A stretch of DNA of 64,000 nucleotides from Homalodisca vitripennis (lineage: Eukaryota; Arthropoda; Insecta; Hemiptera; Cicadellidae), in contig NW_025777955.1 in the NCBI RefSeq assembly GCF_021130785.1, positions 17,439-81,438 on the forward strand, written 5' to 3'. This document shows, in pieces, positions 32,673-45,989 of the stretch. The position numbers and the translations under genes were made by a program. How positions within the stretch are numbered: the first letter of the stretch is position 1; each line of letters begins with the position of its first letter. Below the pieces are notes generated by a model. That model did not search any database. It was given only the letters and a program-made list of their open reading frames with translations, and had not been told where the DNA came from.

Positions 32673-35307
32673 TACAAAACAAAAATATCAAATAATGAAA
32701 AATTGTGTTGGACAGATTAAAATTCGCCTTTTTCTTAACAAAATAATTTAATTCTTTTTCCCCTAAACACACAGACCACATTTAATATACGTATACTTTA
32801 ACAAATATCCATTAAGTTTTATTCAGCTAATTACACAATTTTTCGTATCAATAAAGATATGCATACCATTTCAAATTGTTTAAATTAAAACATAACGATG
32901 GCAACTTTAATACCTAAACTCCTAATATAGTTAAAAATGTATTCACTATTGATAATTTCTTACTACTACAATAGTAAAAGTCTTTTTGTTCAATAAAAGA
33001 GCTCCTCCATCATTGAAACATTTTTAACTGTTTATTTTACAAATTTTTAATACTCTATAGTTAAAGTTTTGTGTCTAATCAGATTTCCCCCCATCAAAAA
33101 CTACAGTATATCATAACATTGGAGATTGGACTGCCCTCCTCGATGAAAGAAATGTTTTTGACGGTAATACTTTCAAAATAAATCCTTTAGCAGATTAATA
33201 TTTCACGTGACATTTTGAAAACTTGCATGGAAAGTAAACATTTACTAAATGATTTAACACAATGTCGATTGAAAAGCGATTTTCATAATTCACAACAAAA
33301 TGAGAATGTTTCGTTTTCAAAACTATTATTAAAATATTTTATAGTTATTTTTCTAAATATACTGATCACTTGATTGACATAAGGTTAATATATTTTACTT
33401 CATATAAGGTTTTAATTAAAATAAATAAAATTACATAGATATTTAGTTATAAAACACATAGAAAATACTTTCAACGGTACGTATACTTTATTCACGTAAT
33501 ATTATCTAATTAGATTTGAGGAATGTAATGACGGCACATTCACGTTACACAATCACGGTCCACTCTGGTCTAATTGTTTGTTCCCTTCTCCCAGCAATCC
33601 ACTTCAATGCTGTCTGTGGATTGCTCATTTAGGGTGGATAGAGGTCAGATCCATCAAATTATTTGGACTTGCTGAGAAAATAATATATATAAAATAGAGT
33701 TTATTGGATATTGATTAGTAAATATTTATATATTTTAAATTTAAATAAACTTGGTTTAGATTTAAAGAAACTAACGCAATATATTGCTACTAAGTGTAGA
33801 ATACCTTTTAATACACATGCAATAACCGTACTTGCAATAATCGGACGAACGATGAGTTTAAAATTTCATTAAAATGAGAAACACCATGCTCTCTTTTCTT
33901 AGTTCTAAATAACCTTTTTAGAGTACCCATAAAGCCCCGACCACTATAGAACGAATTAAAGCTCAATAGTTTTCAGTCGCTTATTTCAACCACTCAATTG
34001 ATCCATAATTGAACCACAGAAATGAACCACGCATTCAAGATGGTATTTGCTCAGTTTAACTCTAATCCCTAAGAAAAAAGAATGAAAAGCTCTGTAACAG
34101 CAAAATTACGAAAACAATAGCTCTCTCTCTCTGACTCCAGGAATAAAAACTTACTTGCTTGTGATGGTAAAAGAATAACATATTTAGTGCTTTCCTATAG
34201 GTCACAAAGGTTTCAGCTAACAATTATAGATAAATGTGTTTGAAAAACTTGAAAGTACACGAGTAGATATCTACTCAATAGTAACACATTATTCCAGAGA
34301 AAAGCGCAAGTTAGCGGAAGTGGAAGTGTAACAGATTGCACAGAAATCCTATCCAACATTCTTAGACATATCCAGGCATACAAACACCTAGTTCTTAATA
34401 GGAGACTATCTTAGAATGAGAGCTGAAGTTATTTACCATCAGAAGACTAGCTTTGCCTGCTACGCGTATTATTTTTGACACAACCACATCCATTGTATGC
34501 ATATGCACAGAGACTGACAAATATGCTAACATCGTACTAACTTCGAAAAGAAGGTTTATAGGTTTAGTAATTATGTACCAAGTTTATTGCTTTACCTGTA
34601 ATGGTTTGGGAATTATCAAGCCCGTTCGGGAACTATTTTAACGCCTTGTATGTTAACAATATGTATGTATGTTAACCTAATATTAACACAAAGTTGCTCA
34701 GCATACATAGTATGGGAGATAAATAGAGCTAAAAGAATAAAAATGTCCCAGACAATTATTAAAGTTCGTGGCCTAATTAAGAATGGACTTTGATGTTTAC
34801 AAATTAGTACCTTTGCTCTGCTTAATAATATACATCGGTTACAAATATGACGAGCTGTTAGAGATGAACTTGTATATAAATGCAGTTATAATTTCTGTGG
34901 TGTTCAGATAGACTATCGTCAGTACGACGCTATATAAGGCTGCAACATTCTACTCACGTTCCCGTTAATCCTATCATCCTTACAGGAACGGTTTCATCGA
35001 CACATTTATTGTACTCTCTGTGTGGATTTATTATTGTACTTTGTTTGTACAGTGTTTCTGATATTTTTGTGGTGCTATTATTAAATTTTAAAAATGCTAA
35101 TACTCACTTATTACTTTATTAAATATAGAAAGATAAATACAAATTGTTGTTTCATGATGAGACTACGTATTTCATGACGTATTTTATCAATTTTATTGAT
35201 CAAAAATATATATTGAGGAAGTAATAAATTTGAAAACTTAAAGTAGAGGGAAGGAATAGCACTCTATTAAAGCTATTTTATGAGAATGTTTAGTTGTTGA
35301 AATTTTT
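32673..35307. other. AT-rich non-coding stretch
   Basis: No gene recognised. A perfect 10-bp inverted repeat (AGCAATCCAC / GTGGATTGCT, 33593-33602 and 33616-33625, 13-nt loop) sits in a GC-richer island. Around 34925-35000, a CTATATAAGG box followed by pyrimidine-rich sequence looks promoter-like, but no transcript can be defined. Confidence 0.6.
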
Positions 35308-38225
35308 CACTACCATATGATAAAGGTAACACGATTACAGTGTTTTTCAAAGAACTTTAGTCAGTAGGTGGCAAATATATTTTGTTGCTAAAGAACTTAT
35401 ATTCCACCACAATAGTGAGGGAACCTGCATTGAGTGATAGGCTTTGCGTGACATACACATACAATATTTCACAAATTTAAATTCCTCTGCAGGTCTTTCT
35501 AAAAAACATTTGAACATTCTGAAAAGCGCGAGAACAATCCTCAAATGTTTCACTACCATATGATAAAGGTAACACGATTACAGTGTTTTTCAAAGAACTT
35601 TAGTCAGTAGGTGGCAAATATATTTTGTTGCTAAAGAACTTATATTCCACCACAATAGTGAGAGAACCTGCATTGAGTGATAGGCTTTGCGTGACATACA
35701 CATACAATATTTCACGAATTTAAATTCCTCTGCAGGTCTTTCTAAAAAACATTTGAACATTCTGAAAAGCGCGAGAACAATCCTCAAATGTTTCACTACC
35801 ATATGATAAAGGTAACACGATTACAGTGTTTTTCAAAGAACTTTAGTCAGTAGGTGGCAAATATATTTTGTTGCTAAAGAACTTATATTCCACCACAATA
35901 GTGAGAGAACCTGCATTGAGTGATAGGCTTTGCGTGACATACACATACAATATTTCACGAATTTAAATTCCTCTGCAGGTCTTTCTAAAAAAACATTTGA
36001 ACATTCTGAAAAGCGCGAGAACAATCCTCAAATGTATCACTACCATATGATAAAGGTAACACGATTACAGTGTTTTTCAAAGAACATTAGTCAGTAGGTG
36101 GCAAATATATTTTTGTTGATAAAGAACTTATATTCCACCACAATAGTGAGAGAACCTGCATTGAGTGATAGGCTTTGCGAGACATACACATACAATATTT
36201 CACGAATTTAAATTCCTCTGCAGGTCTTTCTAAAAAACATTTGAACATTCTGAAAAGCGCGAGAACAATCCTCAAATGTATCACTACCATATGATAAAGG
36301 TAACACGATTACAGTGTTTTTCAAAGAACTTTAGTCAGTAGGTGGCAAATATATTTTGTTGATAAAGAACTTATATTCCACCACAATAGTGAGAGAACCT
36401 AAATTCAGTAATAGGCTTTGCGTGACATACACATACAATATTTCGCAAATTTAAATTCCTCTGCAGGTCTTTCTAAAAAACATTTGAAAATTCTGAAAAG
36501 CGCGAGAACAATCCTCAAATGTATCACTACCATATGATAAAGGTAACACGATTACAGTGTTTTTCAAAGAACTTTAGTCAGTAGGTGGCAAATATATTTT
36601 GTTGCTAAAGAACTTATATTCCACCACAATAGTGAGAGAACCTGCATTGAGTGATAGGCTTTGCGAGACATACACATACAAAATTTCACAAATTTAAATT
36701 CCTCTGCAGGTCTTTCTAAAAAACATTTGTACATTCTGAAAAGCGCGAGAACAATCCTCAAATGTTTCACTACCATATGATAAAGGTAACACGATTACAG
36801 TGTTTTTCAAAGAACTTTAGTCAGTAGGTGGCAAATATATTTTGTTGCTAAAGAACTTATATTCCACCACAATAGTGAGAGAACCTGCATTGAGTGATAG
36901 GCTTTGCGTGACATACACATACAATATTTCACGAATTTAAATTCCTCTGCAGGTCTTTCTAAAAAAACATTTGAACATTCTGAAAAGCGCGAGAACAATC
37001 CTCAAATGTTTCACTACCATATGATAAAGGTAACACGATTACAGTGTTTTTCAAAGAACTTTAGTCAGTAGGTGGCAAATATATTTTGTTGCTAAAGAAC
37101 TTATATTCCACCACAATAGTGAGAGAACCTGCATTGAGTGATAGGCTTTGCGTGACATACACATACAATATTTCACGAATTTAAATTCCTCTGCAGGTCT
37201 TTCTAAAAAACATTTGAACATTCTGAAAAGCGCGAGAAACAATCCTCAAATGTTTCACTACCATATGATAAAGGTAACACGATTACAGTGTTTTTCAAAG
37301 AACTTTAGTCAGTAGGTGGCAAATATATTTTGTTGCTAAAGAACTTATATTCCACCACAATAGTGAGAGAGAACCTGCATTGAGTGATAGGCTTTGCGTG
37401 ACATACACATACAATATTTCACGAATTTAAATTCCTCTGCAGGTCTTTCTAAAAAACATTTGAACATTCTGAAAAGCGCGAGAACAATCCTCAAATGTAT
37501 CACTACCATATGATAAAGGTAACACGATTACAGTGTTTTTCAAAGAACTTTAGTCAGTAGGTGGCAAATATATTTTGTTGATAAAGAACTTATATTCCAC
37601 CACAATAGTGAGAGAACCTGCATTGAGTGATAGGCTTTGCGAGACATACACATACAATATTTCACGAATTTAAATTCCTCTGCAGGTCTTTCTAAAAAAC
37701 ATTTGAACATTCTGAAAAGCGCGAGAACAATCCTCAAATGTATCACTACCATATGATAAAGGTAACACGATTACAGTGTTTTTCAAAGAACTTTAGTCAG
37801 TAGGTGGCAAATATATTTTGTTGATAAAGAACTTATATTCCACCACAATAGTGAGAGAACCTAAATTCAGTAATAGGCTTTGCGTGACATACACATACAA
37901 TATTTCGCAAATTTAAATTCCTCTGCAGGTCTTTCTAAAAAACATTTGAAAATTCTGAAAAGCGCGAGAACAATCCTCAAATGTATCACTACCATATGAT
38001 AAAGGTAACACGATTACAGTGTTTTTCAAAGAACTTTAGTCAGTAGGTGGCAAATATATTTTGTTGCTAAAGAACTTATATTCCACCACAATAGTGAGAG
38101 AACCTGCATTGAGTGATAGGCTTTGCGAGACATACACATACAAAATTTCACAAATTTAAATTCCTCTGCAGGTCTTTCTAAAAAACATTTGTACATTCTG
38201 AAAAGCGCGAAAACAATCCTCAAAG
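35308..38225. repeat. 243-bp satellite, 12 tandem units
   Basis: Head-to-tail units start with CACTACCATATGATAAAGG at 35308, 35551, 35794, 36038, 36282, 36525, 36768, 37012, 37256, 37501, 37744 and 37987. Spacing is 243-245 bp, and the last unit is slightly short. Units are nearly identical. Diagnostic variants (AAATTCAGTAATAGG; GCGAGACAT; CAAAATTTCACA) show that units 4-5-6 match units 10-11-12, about 1,462 bp apart. The first unit abuts ordinary AT-rich DNA. Every unit carries the same minus-strand 63-70-codon ORF only because the satellite is repeated; it has no domain. Length and homogeneity fit a conventional insect satellite. Confidence 0.97.
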
Positions 38226-41200
38226 AATACCACGTAGGAAAACAGTGAATTTCAGGGATGTTTAGATTCAGGAGGCATAAATATACAGTTAGTTGCTAAG
38301 TTAGAATCTGTGTTTGTGTAAGAGTTTTAGGATTTAAAACTGTGTTAGGGCCTAATATATATCTGAAAGGTACATCAAATGTTCATATGAATCATAGATG
38401 AGATAGCATGTATTATCAGTTAGCACTAAAATAAAAATAATGTAAATCATTACCTAAACGTATTAAATAATGGCCATAAGAATTGTTACTCACTTTCTCA
38501 GGCTAACACCATCTCAAAACCAAACTTAGATTAATAGATATGTATTATACTGTTCATAAAGTTTGGCTTTTTAACATTTTGATAATTTTGCCTGCTATAA
38601 ACATTGGACATTAAAATAAAGAATGTTTGCTCTTTTAGTGTGTAAAAAATAATAACAATACAAAATATAGAATCGTATGTTACAAACTGTATTGTTTAGA
38701 GCAGTAAAACAACAATATGTGTAGCTGTAAGTAGAATTTACAGTTTATATGATTCGATTTACAGTTATTTATTGTTTACGTCTCTTAGATTCACATGATA
38801 ACTATATATTATTCAAGTAACAACGCACCGACAAGGTATGTTGTGGTAATACCAAAATAACAGTATGATCCGCTTTTAAAAACGGAAGGAGATAAAGATT
38901 TACCATAGCTAGTGATACGTTGCATATTACATTAACAACAATATAGTTTAAGTACATAAAAATATATTTATTTAATAGTTATGGTAAAATTCTAATTTTA
39001 ATAAATATTTCCATAGAATTTAAGAAAGAGTCAATCAGTTATTTTAAGAGATAAATCGCCAAGATGAAATTGTTTTGAAAAGAGAAACAACAGATAAACG
39101 AAAATGATACATGTAACAGAATCTGCTGTATCCGCTGATCGTGACATGACAGCTGAATGTTTTGTCTTGAATGATGTTTCCATCAGCAGGTTCAGTGCCT
39201 GCCTTACCACTTAACATTTCACCTTAAAAGAGAAAAGAAATTATATAAAACGGGATAGTGCGTAATTGTGAAACCTTAAAGCCAATAATGTAATACGTAG
39301 TATTTCAATTTAGACAGCCGTATAGATTTATAAGGAGGAATGTTTTTCATAACAATATCTATAAAAATAAAAATAAACGAATTTCACGGAAATATACAAA
39401 CCGCAAACCGACATAAATTTGCAATGCGTAAGCATACTGACTAGTTTCAATGAAGAAGTGTCCCTAAAAAAGAAATTAACTATTCGTCGTGCAATTTATT
39501 ATGGTGATCGAAATGGGAAGATACTAAAAGGGATATTACTAATATTTTCAGAAACAATATTCGTTTAGATATTAGAGCAAGAGATTCAAACTTGTAAACA
39601 AACGGCCACCCCTATTCTATAAATACGGACGTACTAATAAATTTAAATATTTACTATTTCTTTAATATCACACTGAGGACATGTTCTTGTACGAGCTTAC
39701 TTTTCTAGTCCTTGTGCAGTAAGGCGGAATAAAGTTTAAAAGCATACTTCTTTTCTAAGAGCAAGGAGTTGTATTTCTTGAACCTGTTTCAGTGTGACCG
39801 AATAATCAAGGCGTTCTTCTAACGTCCCTATTGAGTATGAGATAGTTATAAAAATTTCTTTAAGAAGAATAAATTGCAGACCATGGCTATACTATGAGGC
39901 CCAGCAGGCATACTCCTTTACGGACCACCAGCCAGTTACGAGAAAGAAGTTTCTTTGTTTCAACTAATAATATTTTATTTTCTATAATATATGCTTTTAT
40001 AAGTAAAATTAAAATTGAGTGTGAATAAAAATGTATACTTCTTAACCGTTTAGTAATGTTTGACCGATCGGGGAGTAATTTTTTAATTAATAAAAGCAAA
40101 ACGTGACGTTAGTTATAATGTTCTAAACTATATTTATCTACAGATTAATTTAGATATTTAGTAAATGAACAAATAACCTAGTAGGGATCACTTCTGGTTG
40201 GTTCATACCTTCAAGTTGAACCTACCACTAGGCACAGCAAAAACAGATGTGTCACTTAAATCTGGGCAACCAGATGTCCAGGAGCAGCACATCACTAACC
40301 GCAAATCTCGAGATTCTGGGGTGCAAGGGCAATTCGATAGGTCTAGTCTACTGTGGGAGATGACTATTGGAGTTTGGTGGGATCAGTTCCCTCACTATCA
40401 GAGGTTCTTGCTAGCTTCAACAAGAGTGTGCCATGCCCTGCCTGCTTTAACTGGAGAGGCTGGTTCAGAGCTGGCCTCCCCTTCTTGCGGGTGGACATGA
40501 CTTTGAAATTAGTGCCTTAATTCTTCATAATGGCTCGATAGGAGATGGCCCCTACCCTCTAAACTTACCCATCCTGAATAACTAGTCTCTCCGGAAGCAG
40601 CGCTAAGATTCTTACAGAACTAAGTGAAATTTATAAGTATCTTGTCCTTAGAGAACAATAAAAATTTAATAAGTAGTTAAAAGGAGTAGTATCTGTTCTA
40701 GGCTAGTTATGATTTACACACATTACATGAAACATTTACGTTGTTATTACAAATCTGTATTGCCAAATGAATATGAATGTGAATCTGTTTGAATGTAGGA
40801 GACATTTCACAAATAACATGAAAAAGAAGTACATTTTCTGATTCAATATTAATTTTGAGTTTAGCTGGCTGCCGCTTAATATAGCGTCTGAAATCTTATT
40901 CTGTCACATCTGAGTGTGAAGCATTAGAGAGTTCTGAAACATATAGCCAATAACCGTATTGAAGTCTAATAACTCGCAGAAACTTGGACGGAAAAACCGT
41001 TCTAAAATTAAATTCCCCAAGTCTTTTATCCACAATCCATTAAAGTTTGTAATATATTGAAGACCGTAATCAACGTATCATGGAGTAATCCGCTTACATA
41101 TTTTGACCAGTAAAAATTAAACTTGGATTTTCTTTTAAATAGAGATTTTAATGCATAAAACCTCTTGATGTGTAAAAATATGTTTTTTTCATACTTATGA

Positions 41201-44136
41201 AAAAGAATTAATAAGCTAAAATCGAAAAATTCCCCGAAAGACCAAAGTCTTTAAGCTCTCTTTCACCTTCTACCTAAGTTTATTATTAAGGAACTCATCT
41301 AATATAACTAAAAAAACTATTATTTTAAAAGAATTATTGCTGACTAAATGTTTTCAGTATTGCACTATACTAGTAAATAATATATTAAACTTATCGTTAA
41401 CATCGCCTCTACAGTTTATACTATAACTAATTTGATTTGTTGATTGTATTAAGTATTACTTCCGTGGAATAAAAAACAAGATCGAGATATCAGAAATAGG
41501 TACGGGAAGTATTTCTTTTGTGTGTAAGCATAATGGCTTCACAGAATAATAAGAATAATAATTTTGACACATCTATGACAGTAAGGATTGATTCATTATG
41601 AATTTTCAGCTCCATTTCACCATATTGTATTTCTTATTGAATCAACACTTCCCTACTCAAATAACTGTTTTACGTATAAAAACTGAGTTGCTCCGCCATG
41701 CTTTTAAGATCGTGTCTAAATCATCGCAGTGCAACTTATGAGACAATGATAACAACTTTTCATCTTTGTTACACTGGTTGGCTTCTGTGAAATCAGACGG
41801 ACTTTTTTTGTAGTCTGGGTGTCTTAAATGTAAGAATTTCGTCTTCAGGGTCTGTTCGATTACTGATTTTTGGGTCTCTCCAGAAGGACTTCGACTCTAT
41901 ATCCCACGAGTGGACTTTGTAACAGTGTCGGATTTTAGACACTCCAATAAACGAATAGTGAAATGAAACTTAATTCAACATTCAAACTATTATTCTTCTG
42001 TATTTTTACTTCTATTGAGGTAAAAAGTTTTTAATGTATTTCAGCTATTCCCTATAGGGGATTTGTGATATTTATCAAATAAACGATGATCAATAACAAT
42101 TCATTGATGATCAGACGAAGCCCTGTAGTATGTCTGTTTGACTAATATTAATCTGTCATTTGAAACTAAAACCGTCTCGTAATCAGACCCACGAGCGCTA
42201 ATGAGGCGTGTGATTGTGTTCAAAGTGATCCGAGCCGCCAATTAGGGACAAACTCTGTGAATAACATCGCTTTGTTAATTTATTTCTCTTTAAATCTGTA
42301 TTAACAAATGACAAATATATTTGAACACTTTATAGATGTCTACCATCTATTTTTTTATATAAAGTATTTAATTTTAAATAAAAATTAAGACTTGTTGAAT
42401 TTTGTACAAATTTAATATCTATACTACATCTATTACGTTACTCATATCTGTAATTAATTAGATACTACATAAAAAGAAACTTCAAAAGGCTATGAATAGG
42501 ATTCTATTTGTAATCTATTATTTATCGAAATATCAAAGTAGGTAATCAATCTTGGCTAATTTCCTATTGACTGATAATCCTTTATGTGGTTCTAAGTTTT
42601 ATCTGTAATTAAGAAAGAAGTATCTTAATTACGAATTGGGTTCAGACCTAAAGCACCTTAAGTTTTTAAGGTGTACTAAATAACCACCAAATACAAAGCT
42701 ATATGCTCCAATTTTAAGTTTTAAAATTAAATTTGTTTATAAAACTTAAAATCCTTACATTCTTAAAGTGTATATGTTATAAGCAATGAATATATTTATA
42801 AGCAAATATTATAAGCAAAAGAATATATTAATACAACGTACATGATGGTATGTAGCCGTATGCATTATACAAATTCTTAAAAATATTTGAAGAAGTACAA
42901 ATACAATACCCGTGGGATTTCAGGGTTTGTTGTACGGTCCCTTAAGATAACACAATATTTGCAGTTGAGTTTCTTGTAAGATCCTAGTATTGCTTGTAGT
43001 GTTTCTTATCAAAGGCAACAATCACGTCACGTGTACATCTTGAGCATCCATAATTATTACATTATATTAAAAGTTCTCTATATTAACACTAATGTTGTAT
43101 TTAAATCTGTATAACACTTTCCTTTCTATTTCAATTCGTATGTGTTTGATTTAGAGTGATAGGCGAGTATCTAGAAAACTGAAGTAGGAATCATAGCAGA
43201 GAGACTTGGTACCTAAGACACATTCCGCATTTATTCTCTGCAGATTTGCTAGAATACCTTTATAGTGTTCTCTGAACAGCATGTATGTATATATAGGTTC
43301 TTTTTCACTTCAACCGATGCAAAATTAACCTTAAAGTTTGACTCAAGCGTACACAAAATAAATGTATTAATGTCTTTAGTATACTGCGATGAACACTATA
43401 CTCAAGAAATAAAATACCTAATTTTAATTTACTATGAGTAATTAAATAAAGAACAGCATTCAGATTATATTGTTCTTGACTGATCTTAACGGAAATCCTG
43501 AAAGTAAATCACAGCCTGTTAATTGTAAAATCTTGCTTTAATTATGGAACTAGTAACTTGTAAAACCAATGGAATAAGCTAATAGCTGATAAAAAAATAA
43601 ATGTTAAAAAAATTAACAAACAAATTTCGTACATCAAAACTTATATCCTTTAAGAGTTATTGTAACGGGTTAAATTGATAATGTTCATAGTTAAATAAAA
43701 CATCTGCAATAACCTATGCTTAGTTCCATAATAAGAGTCAAATTTTATTTTATTTTATTCTGTGATATAGACAAATCTTATGAATGATTTTAAGTTTAAC
43801 AAATTCAAATTTAAAAATAGATGAACAGCGTACAAGCGAATGAATAAATATGTTTGGGAGGCCATTATGTGATCAATAGGCAGGCATTACATAAAATGTG
43901 AGTTAGTTAGAAAATATAAATATAATATTGTTTCAAACTACCCATTTTTAATACACACAAGTTTCTGTCCATTATTTGATGGATACTAAAAACACTTATT
44001 TAAAAGAATCGTAATGTAATTTTAACTAATAACAAAATTGTGCTGTCCACTTAGGTGATCAACTCAAGTGGCCACCATGAGGATGTAAGAATGTATTTAT
44101 TACCTCTAAAGCAAAGTAAATATTTTGGGCTTTATT
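38226..44136. other. AT-rich non-coding stretch
   Basis: No gene, tRNA or named transposon seen. A GC-richer island at about 40190-40600 contains a 100-codon ORF, listed separately. Another at about 42175-42260 includes GCGCTAATGAGGCG and might be a conserved non-coding element. Confidence 0.6.
40198..40500 (+). CDS. isolated ORF in a GC-richer island (doubtful)
   Basis: 100 codons of mixed composition (for example SLLWEMTIGVWWDQFPHYQR) in a 400-bp island that differs from the surrounding AT-rich DNA. It has no domain I recognise, no signal peptide and no obvious Kozak context. The contrast in base composition suggests a fragment of an inserted repeat, or an exon, rather than chance alone. 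Similar composition continues past the stop to about 40620 without an ORF, which favours a decayed repeat. Confidence 0.2.
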   Translation: MVHTFKLNLPLGTAKTDVSLKSGQPDVQEQHITNRKSRDSGVQGQFDRSSLLWEMTIGVWWDQFPHYQRFLLASTRVCHALPALTGEAGSELASPSCGWT

Positions 44137-44798
44137 TTTACTTTCAGTAATTAACAATTACGCCACAAACGTTAAAACTTGGTCACCATTTTCCATTGTA
44201 GCAGTAAATTTTATAATCTTTTATGAAAACTCCTATATTTTGTGACAGTTTAACTGCGGCTTGATAGGAGTGTTACAAATAGCAATTATTAATCAACAGA
44301 AAACCCTCTTTTTTTAGAAAGCGTAATTGCCAAAGTTAGAGTTTCCATAAATTTCTAGTGCACTATATTGGGTAATCGTGTCTTGAATATATATTTTCCC
44401 ATTGGCGTATTACTGGAGTTCTATACTTTAATTATTACTAGACGGTTTCCCACTATTGCTGACATGCTGCTGAATGTAAGGATGCTACTTATATTGTAAT
44501 AAAACCGAGCTCCAGCACATAATAACAAACACAGTTGTTCTTGCCATTCTTACTGAAAACGATAGTTTGTAATAAATTGTAAGAAAAGGTAAGAAGGAAT
44601 AAAAAAACCGCTGTTTCGACAATATTAAAGATAACGTCATAATGTTTTGTTAAGTAACTTGTACTAGTGTCATTAACATTTGACCCAAATTTGGCAAGAT
44701 TGAATTGATAAACTTATAACATATTGTATCATAAAAAACACGTACAGATAGACACATGAGAAACTAAGCACCGGAGACCCCAGTTGAATAGTGAAATA

Positions 44799-44971
44799 CT
44801 TTATAGTCGAATAGATATAACTTCCGAATTGGAAGGGGTGGAGGGGCAGCGAGCAGTGGGGAGACTGATGCCGCGGTGTTGCCACGTTGGTGCGGGCACT
44901 GCCGTGAGCGGTCACTTTCTCACCGATCACTGAGAAGAGAACATGAGACGGTGCGCGCCAGCGTACTTACC
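44799..44971 (-). promoter_or_regulatory. GC-rich block with minus-strand TATA-like box and splice donor (unit 1 example)
   Basis: Within each unit a GC-rich segment (44835-44970 in unit 1) stands out from AT-rich DNA. On the minus strand it contains TTG/GTAAGTACGC, a strong splice-donor match (intron side at 44970 downward), and further along TATAAAG (44799-44805). It might be the promoter and first exon that once drove the transposase whose coding part lies in the unit to the left. The equivalent block recurs in every unit. Function is an inference. Confidence 0.35.
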
Positions 44972-45211
44972 AACAAACAATGCGTCAGTGTGTGTTGTCT
45001 TTTGATTGTTTATACTAGTAATCAGAAAACGAAATTTCTCTAATTTAACACAAATATGTGCGATATTAATATGTTAACATTATACTATATAATAATCTAC
45101 AACTACTAAATAATTCGGATATCATGTAGGACAAATAATTTGGGTTACTCTGAAAACCTAATATTGCATTCACAGCACGAATATATTTATTGCGGGGGCT
45201 GTCAAAATACT

Positions 45212-45989
45212 TCAAACACCGTCAGCATACATTCTCTTGACGTATATTTCCTGTGTTCCTTGGTCAGTTTGCACTCTATATTTGTCAGCAAAATCTTCAA
45301 AGTCACTAGTTTCACTGTCACTGTCATCTCCATTCACGTGAATTATCATTTCCTCTACTTCTGTTTCAATGAACTTCTTGTGCCCAAGCTTCTAAAATAG
45401 ATTTTTTTTGTGTGCTTTACGATATCCGTCCATTCTACGGTTGTAACTTGTTGAAGTCCTTCTTCGGGTTAACCTCCTAACTTCAGTCATGTTAAATGTT
45501 TTATTGTTCCGAGCAACGTGTCCCTTAACTTGTGGCCAAACCATTTCTATTGCATTGAAATGGCGATGGTAAGGTGGCAGTCTCACAATTTTATGACCTT
45601 GGGCTTTAGCCATCTCATCTATAATATACTTGGGGACCGGTGGTTTATTCATTTCACATATTTCTAACAACTCGGCTTTTGTAAAATCTTCTGCAAATTG
45701 TATGTTATGCTCGCGAAGCCATGCCTGAATTTCCGCTTTTTTGTTACCTTGCGTTGGGGCCTTATCTAAAATCTTGGAGTGGTATGGGGCGTTGTCCATA
45801 ACAATAACCGATGGAGCAGAAAGGTTTGGTACAAGTGATTCTCTGAACCATTTTGAAAAAGTGTCATGGTTCATTTCTTCATGGTAGTCTGTGGTTTGCT
45901 TTGAAGCAAATAACAAGCAATAATTAGCAACAAACCCTCCAGATGTACCAGCGTGCAGTAAAATAAGCCTACCACTTTTGCCCAATTTA
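45212..45989 (-). pseudogene. DD82E transposase, 3' part, unit 1
   Basis: C-terminal portion of a transposase of the IS630-Tc1-mariner group. One frame runs from 46006 down to 45392 with RLILLHAG, the second catalytic Asp in VIVMDNAPYH and the Glu in HFNAIEMVWPQ. Exactly 82 residues separate them, the DD82E (Sailor-type) signature. The first catalytic Asp and the N-terminal DNA-binding domain are missing. An extra G in a CGGGTT tract (about 45467) moves the frame within RRLTEEG, so the tail is lost; the usual stop would be at 45212. Only this unit has an extra C (CCC at 45981) that keeps RLILLHAG in frame with upstream codons. It cannot be catalytically competent. Confidence 0.88.

Noticed and set aside
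34925..35060. Promoter-like CTATATAAGG segment
   Set aside because: There is no ORF or exon downstream before the satellite, and TATA-like boxes are common by chance in AT-rich DNA.
35347..38223. A family of nine similar minus-strand 63-70-codon ORFs
   Set aside because: They are the same accidental frame in each satellite unit. There is no domain, and the frame depends on monomer indels.
35308..38225. Regular repeats resembling a CRISPR array
   Set aside because: The whole 243-bp unit is repeated with no unique spacers, and the DNA is eukaryotic.
44673..44930. Minus-strand ORFs recurring in the GC-rich block (MIGEKVTAHG-type)
   Set aside because: They start in the GC-rich block and end variably in AT-rich DNA. 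No domain; better explained as non-coding sequence of the unit.
45140..45400. Plus-strand ORFs recurring in the array (HSQHEYIYCGGCQNTSN-type)
   Set aside because: They are antisense to the C-terminal transposase codons and its 3' flank; the conservation comes from the repeat.
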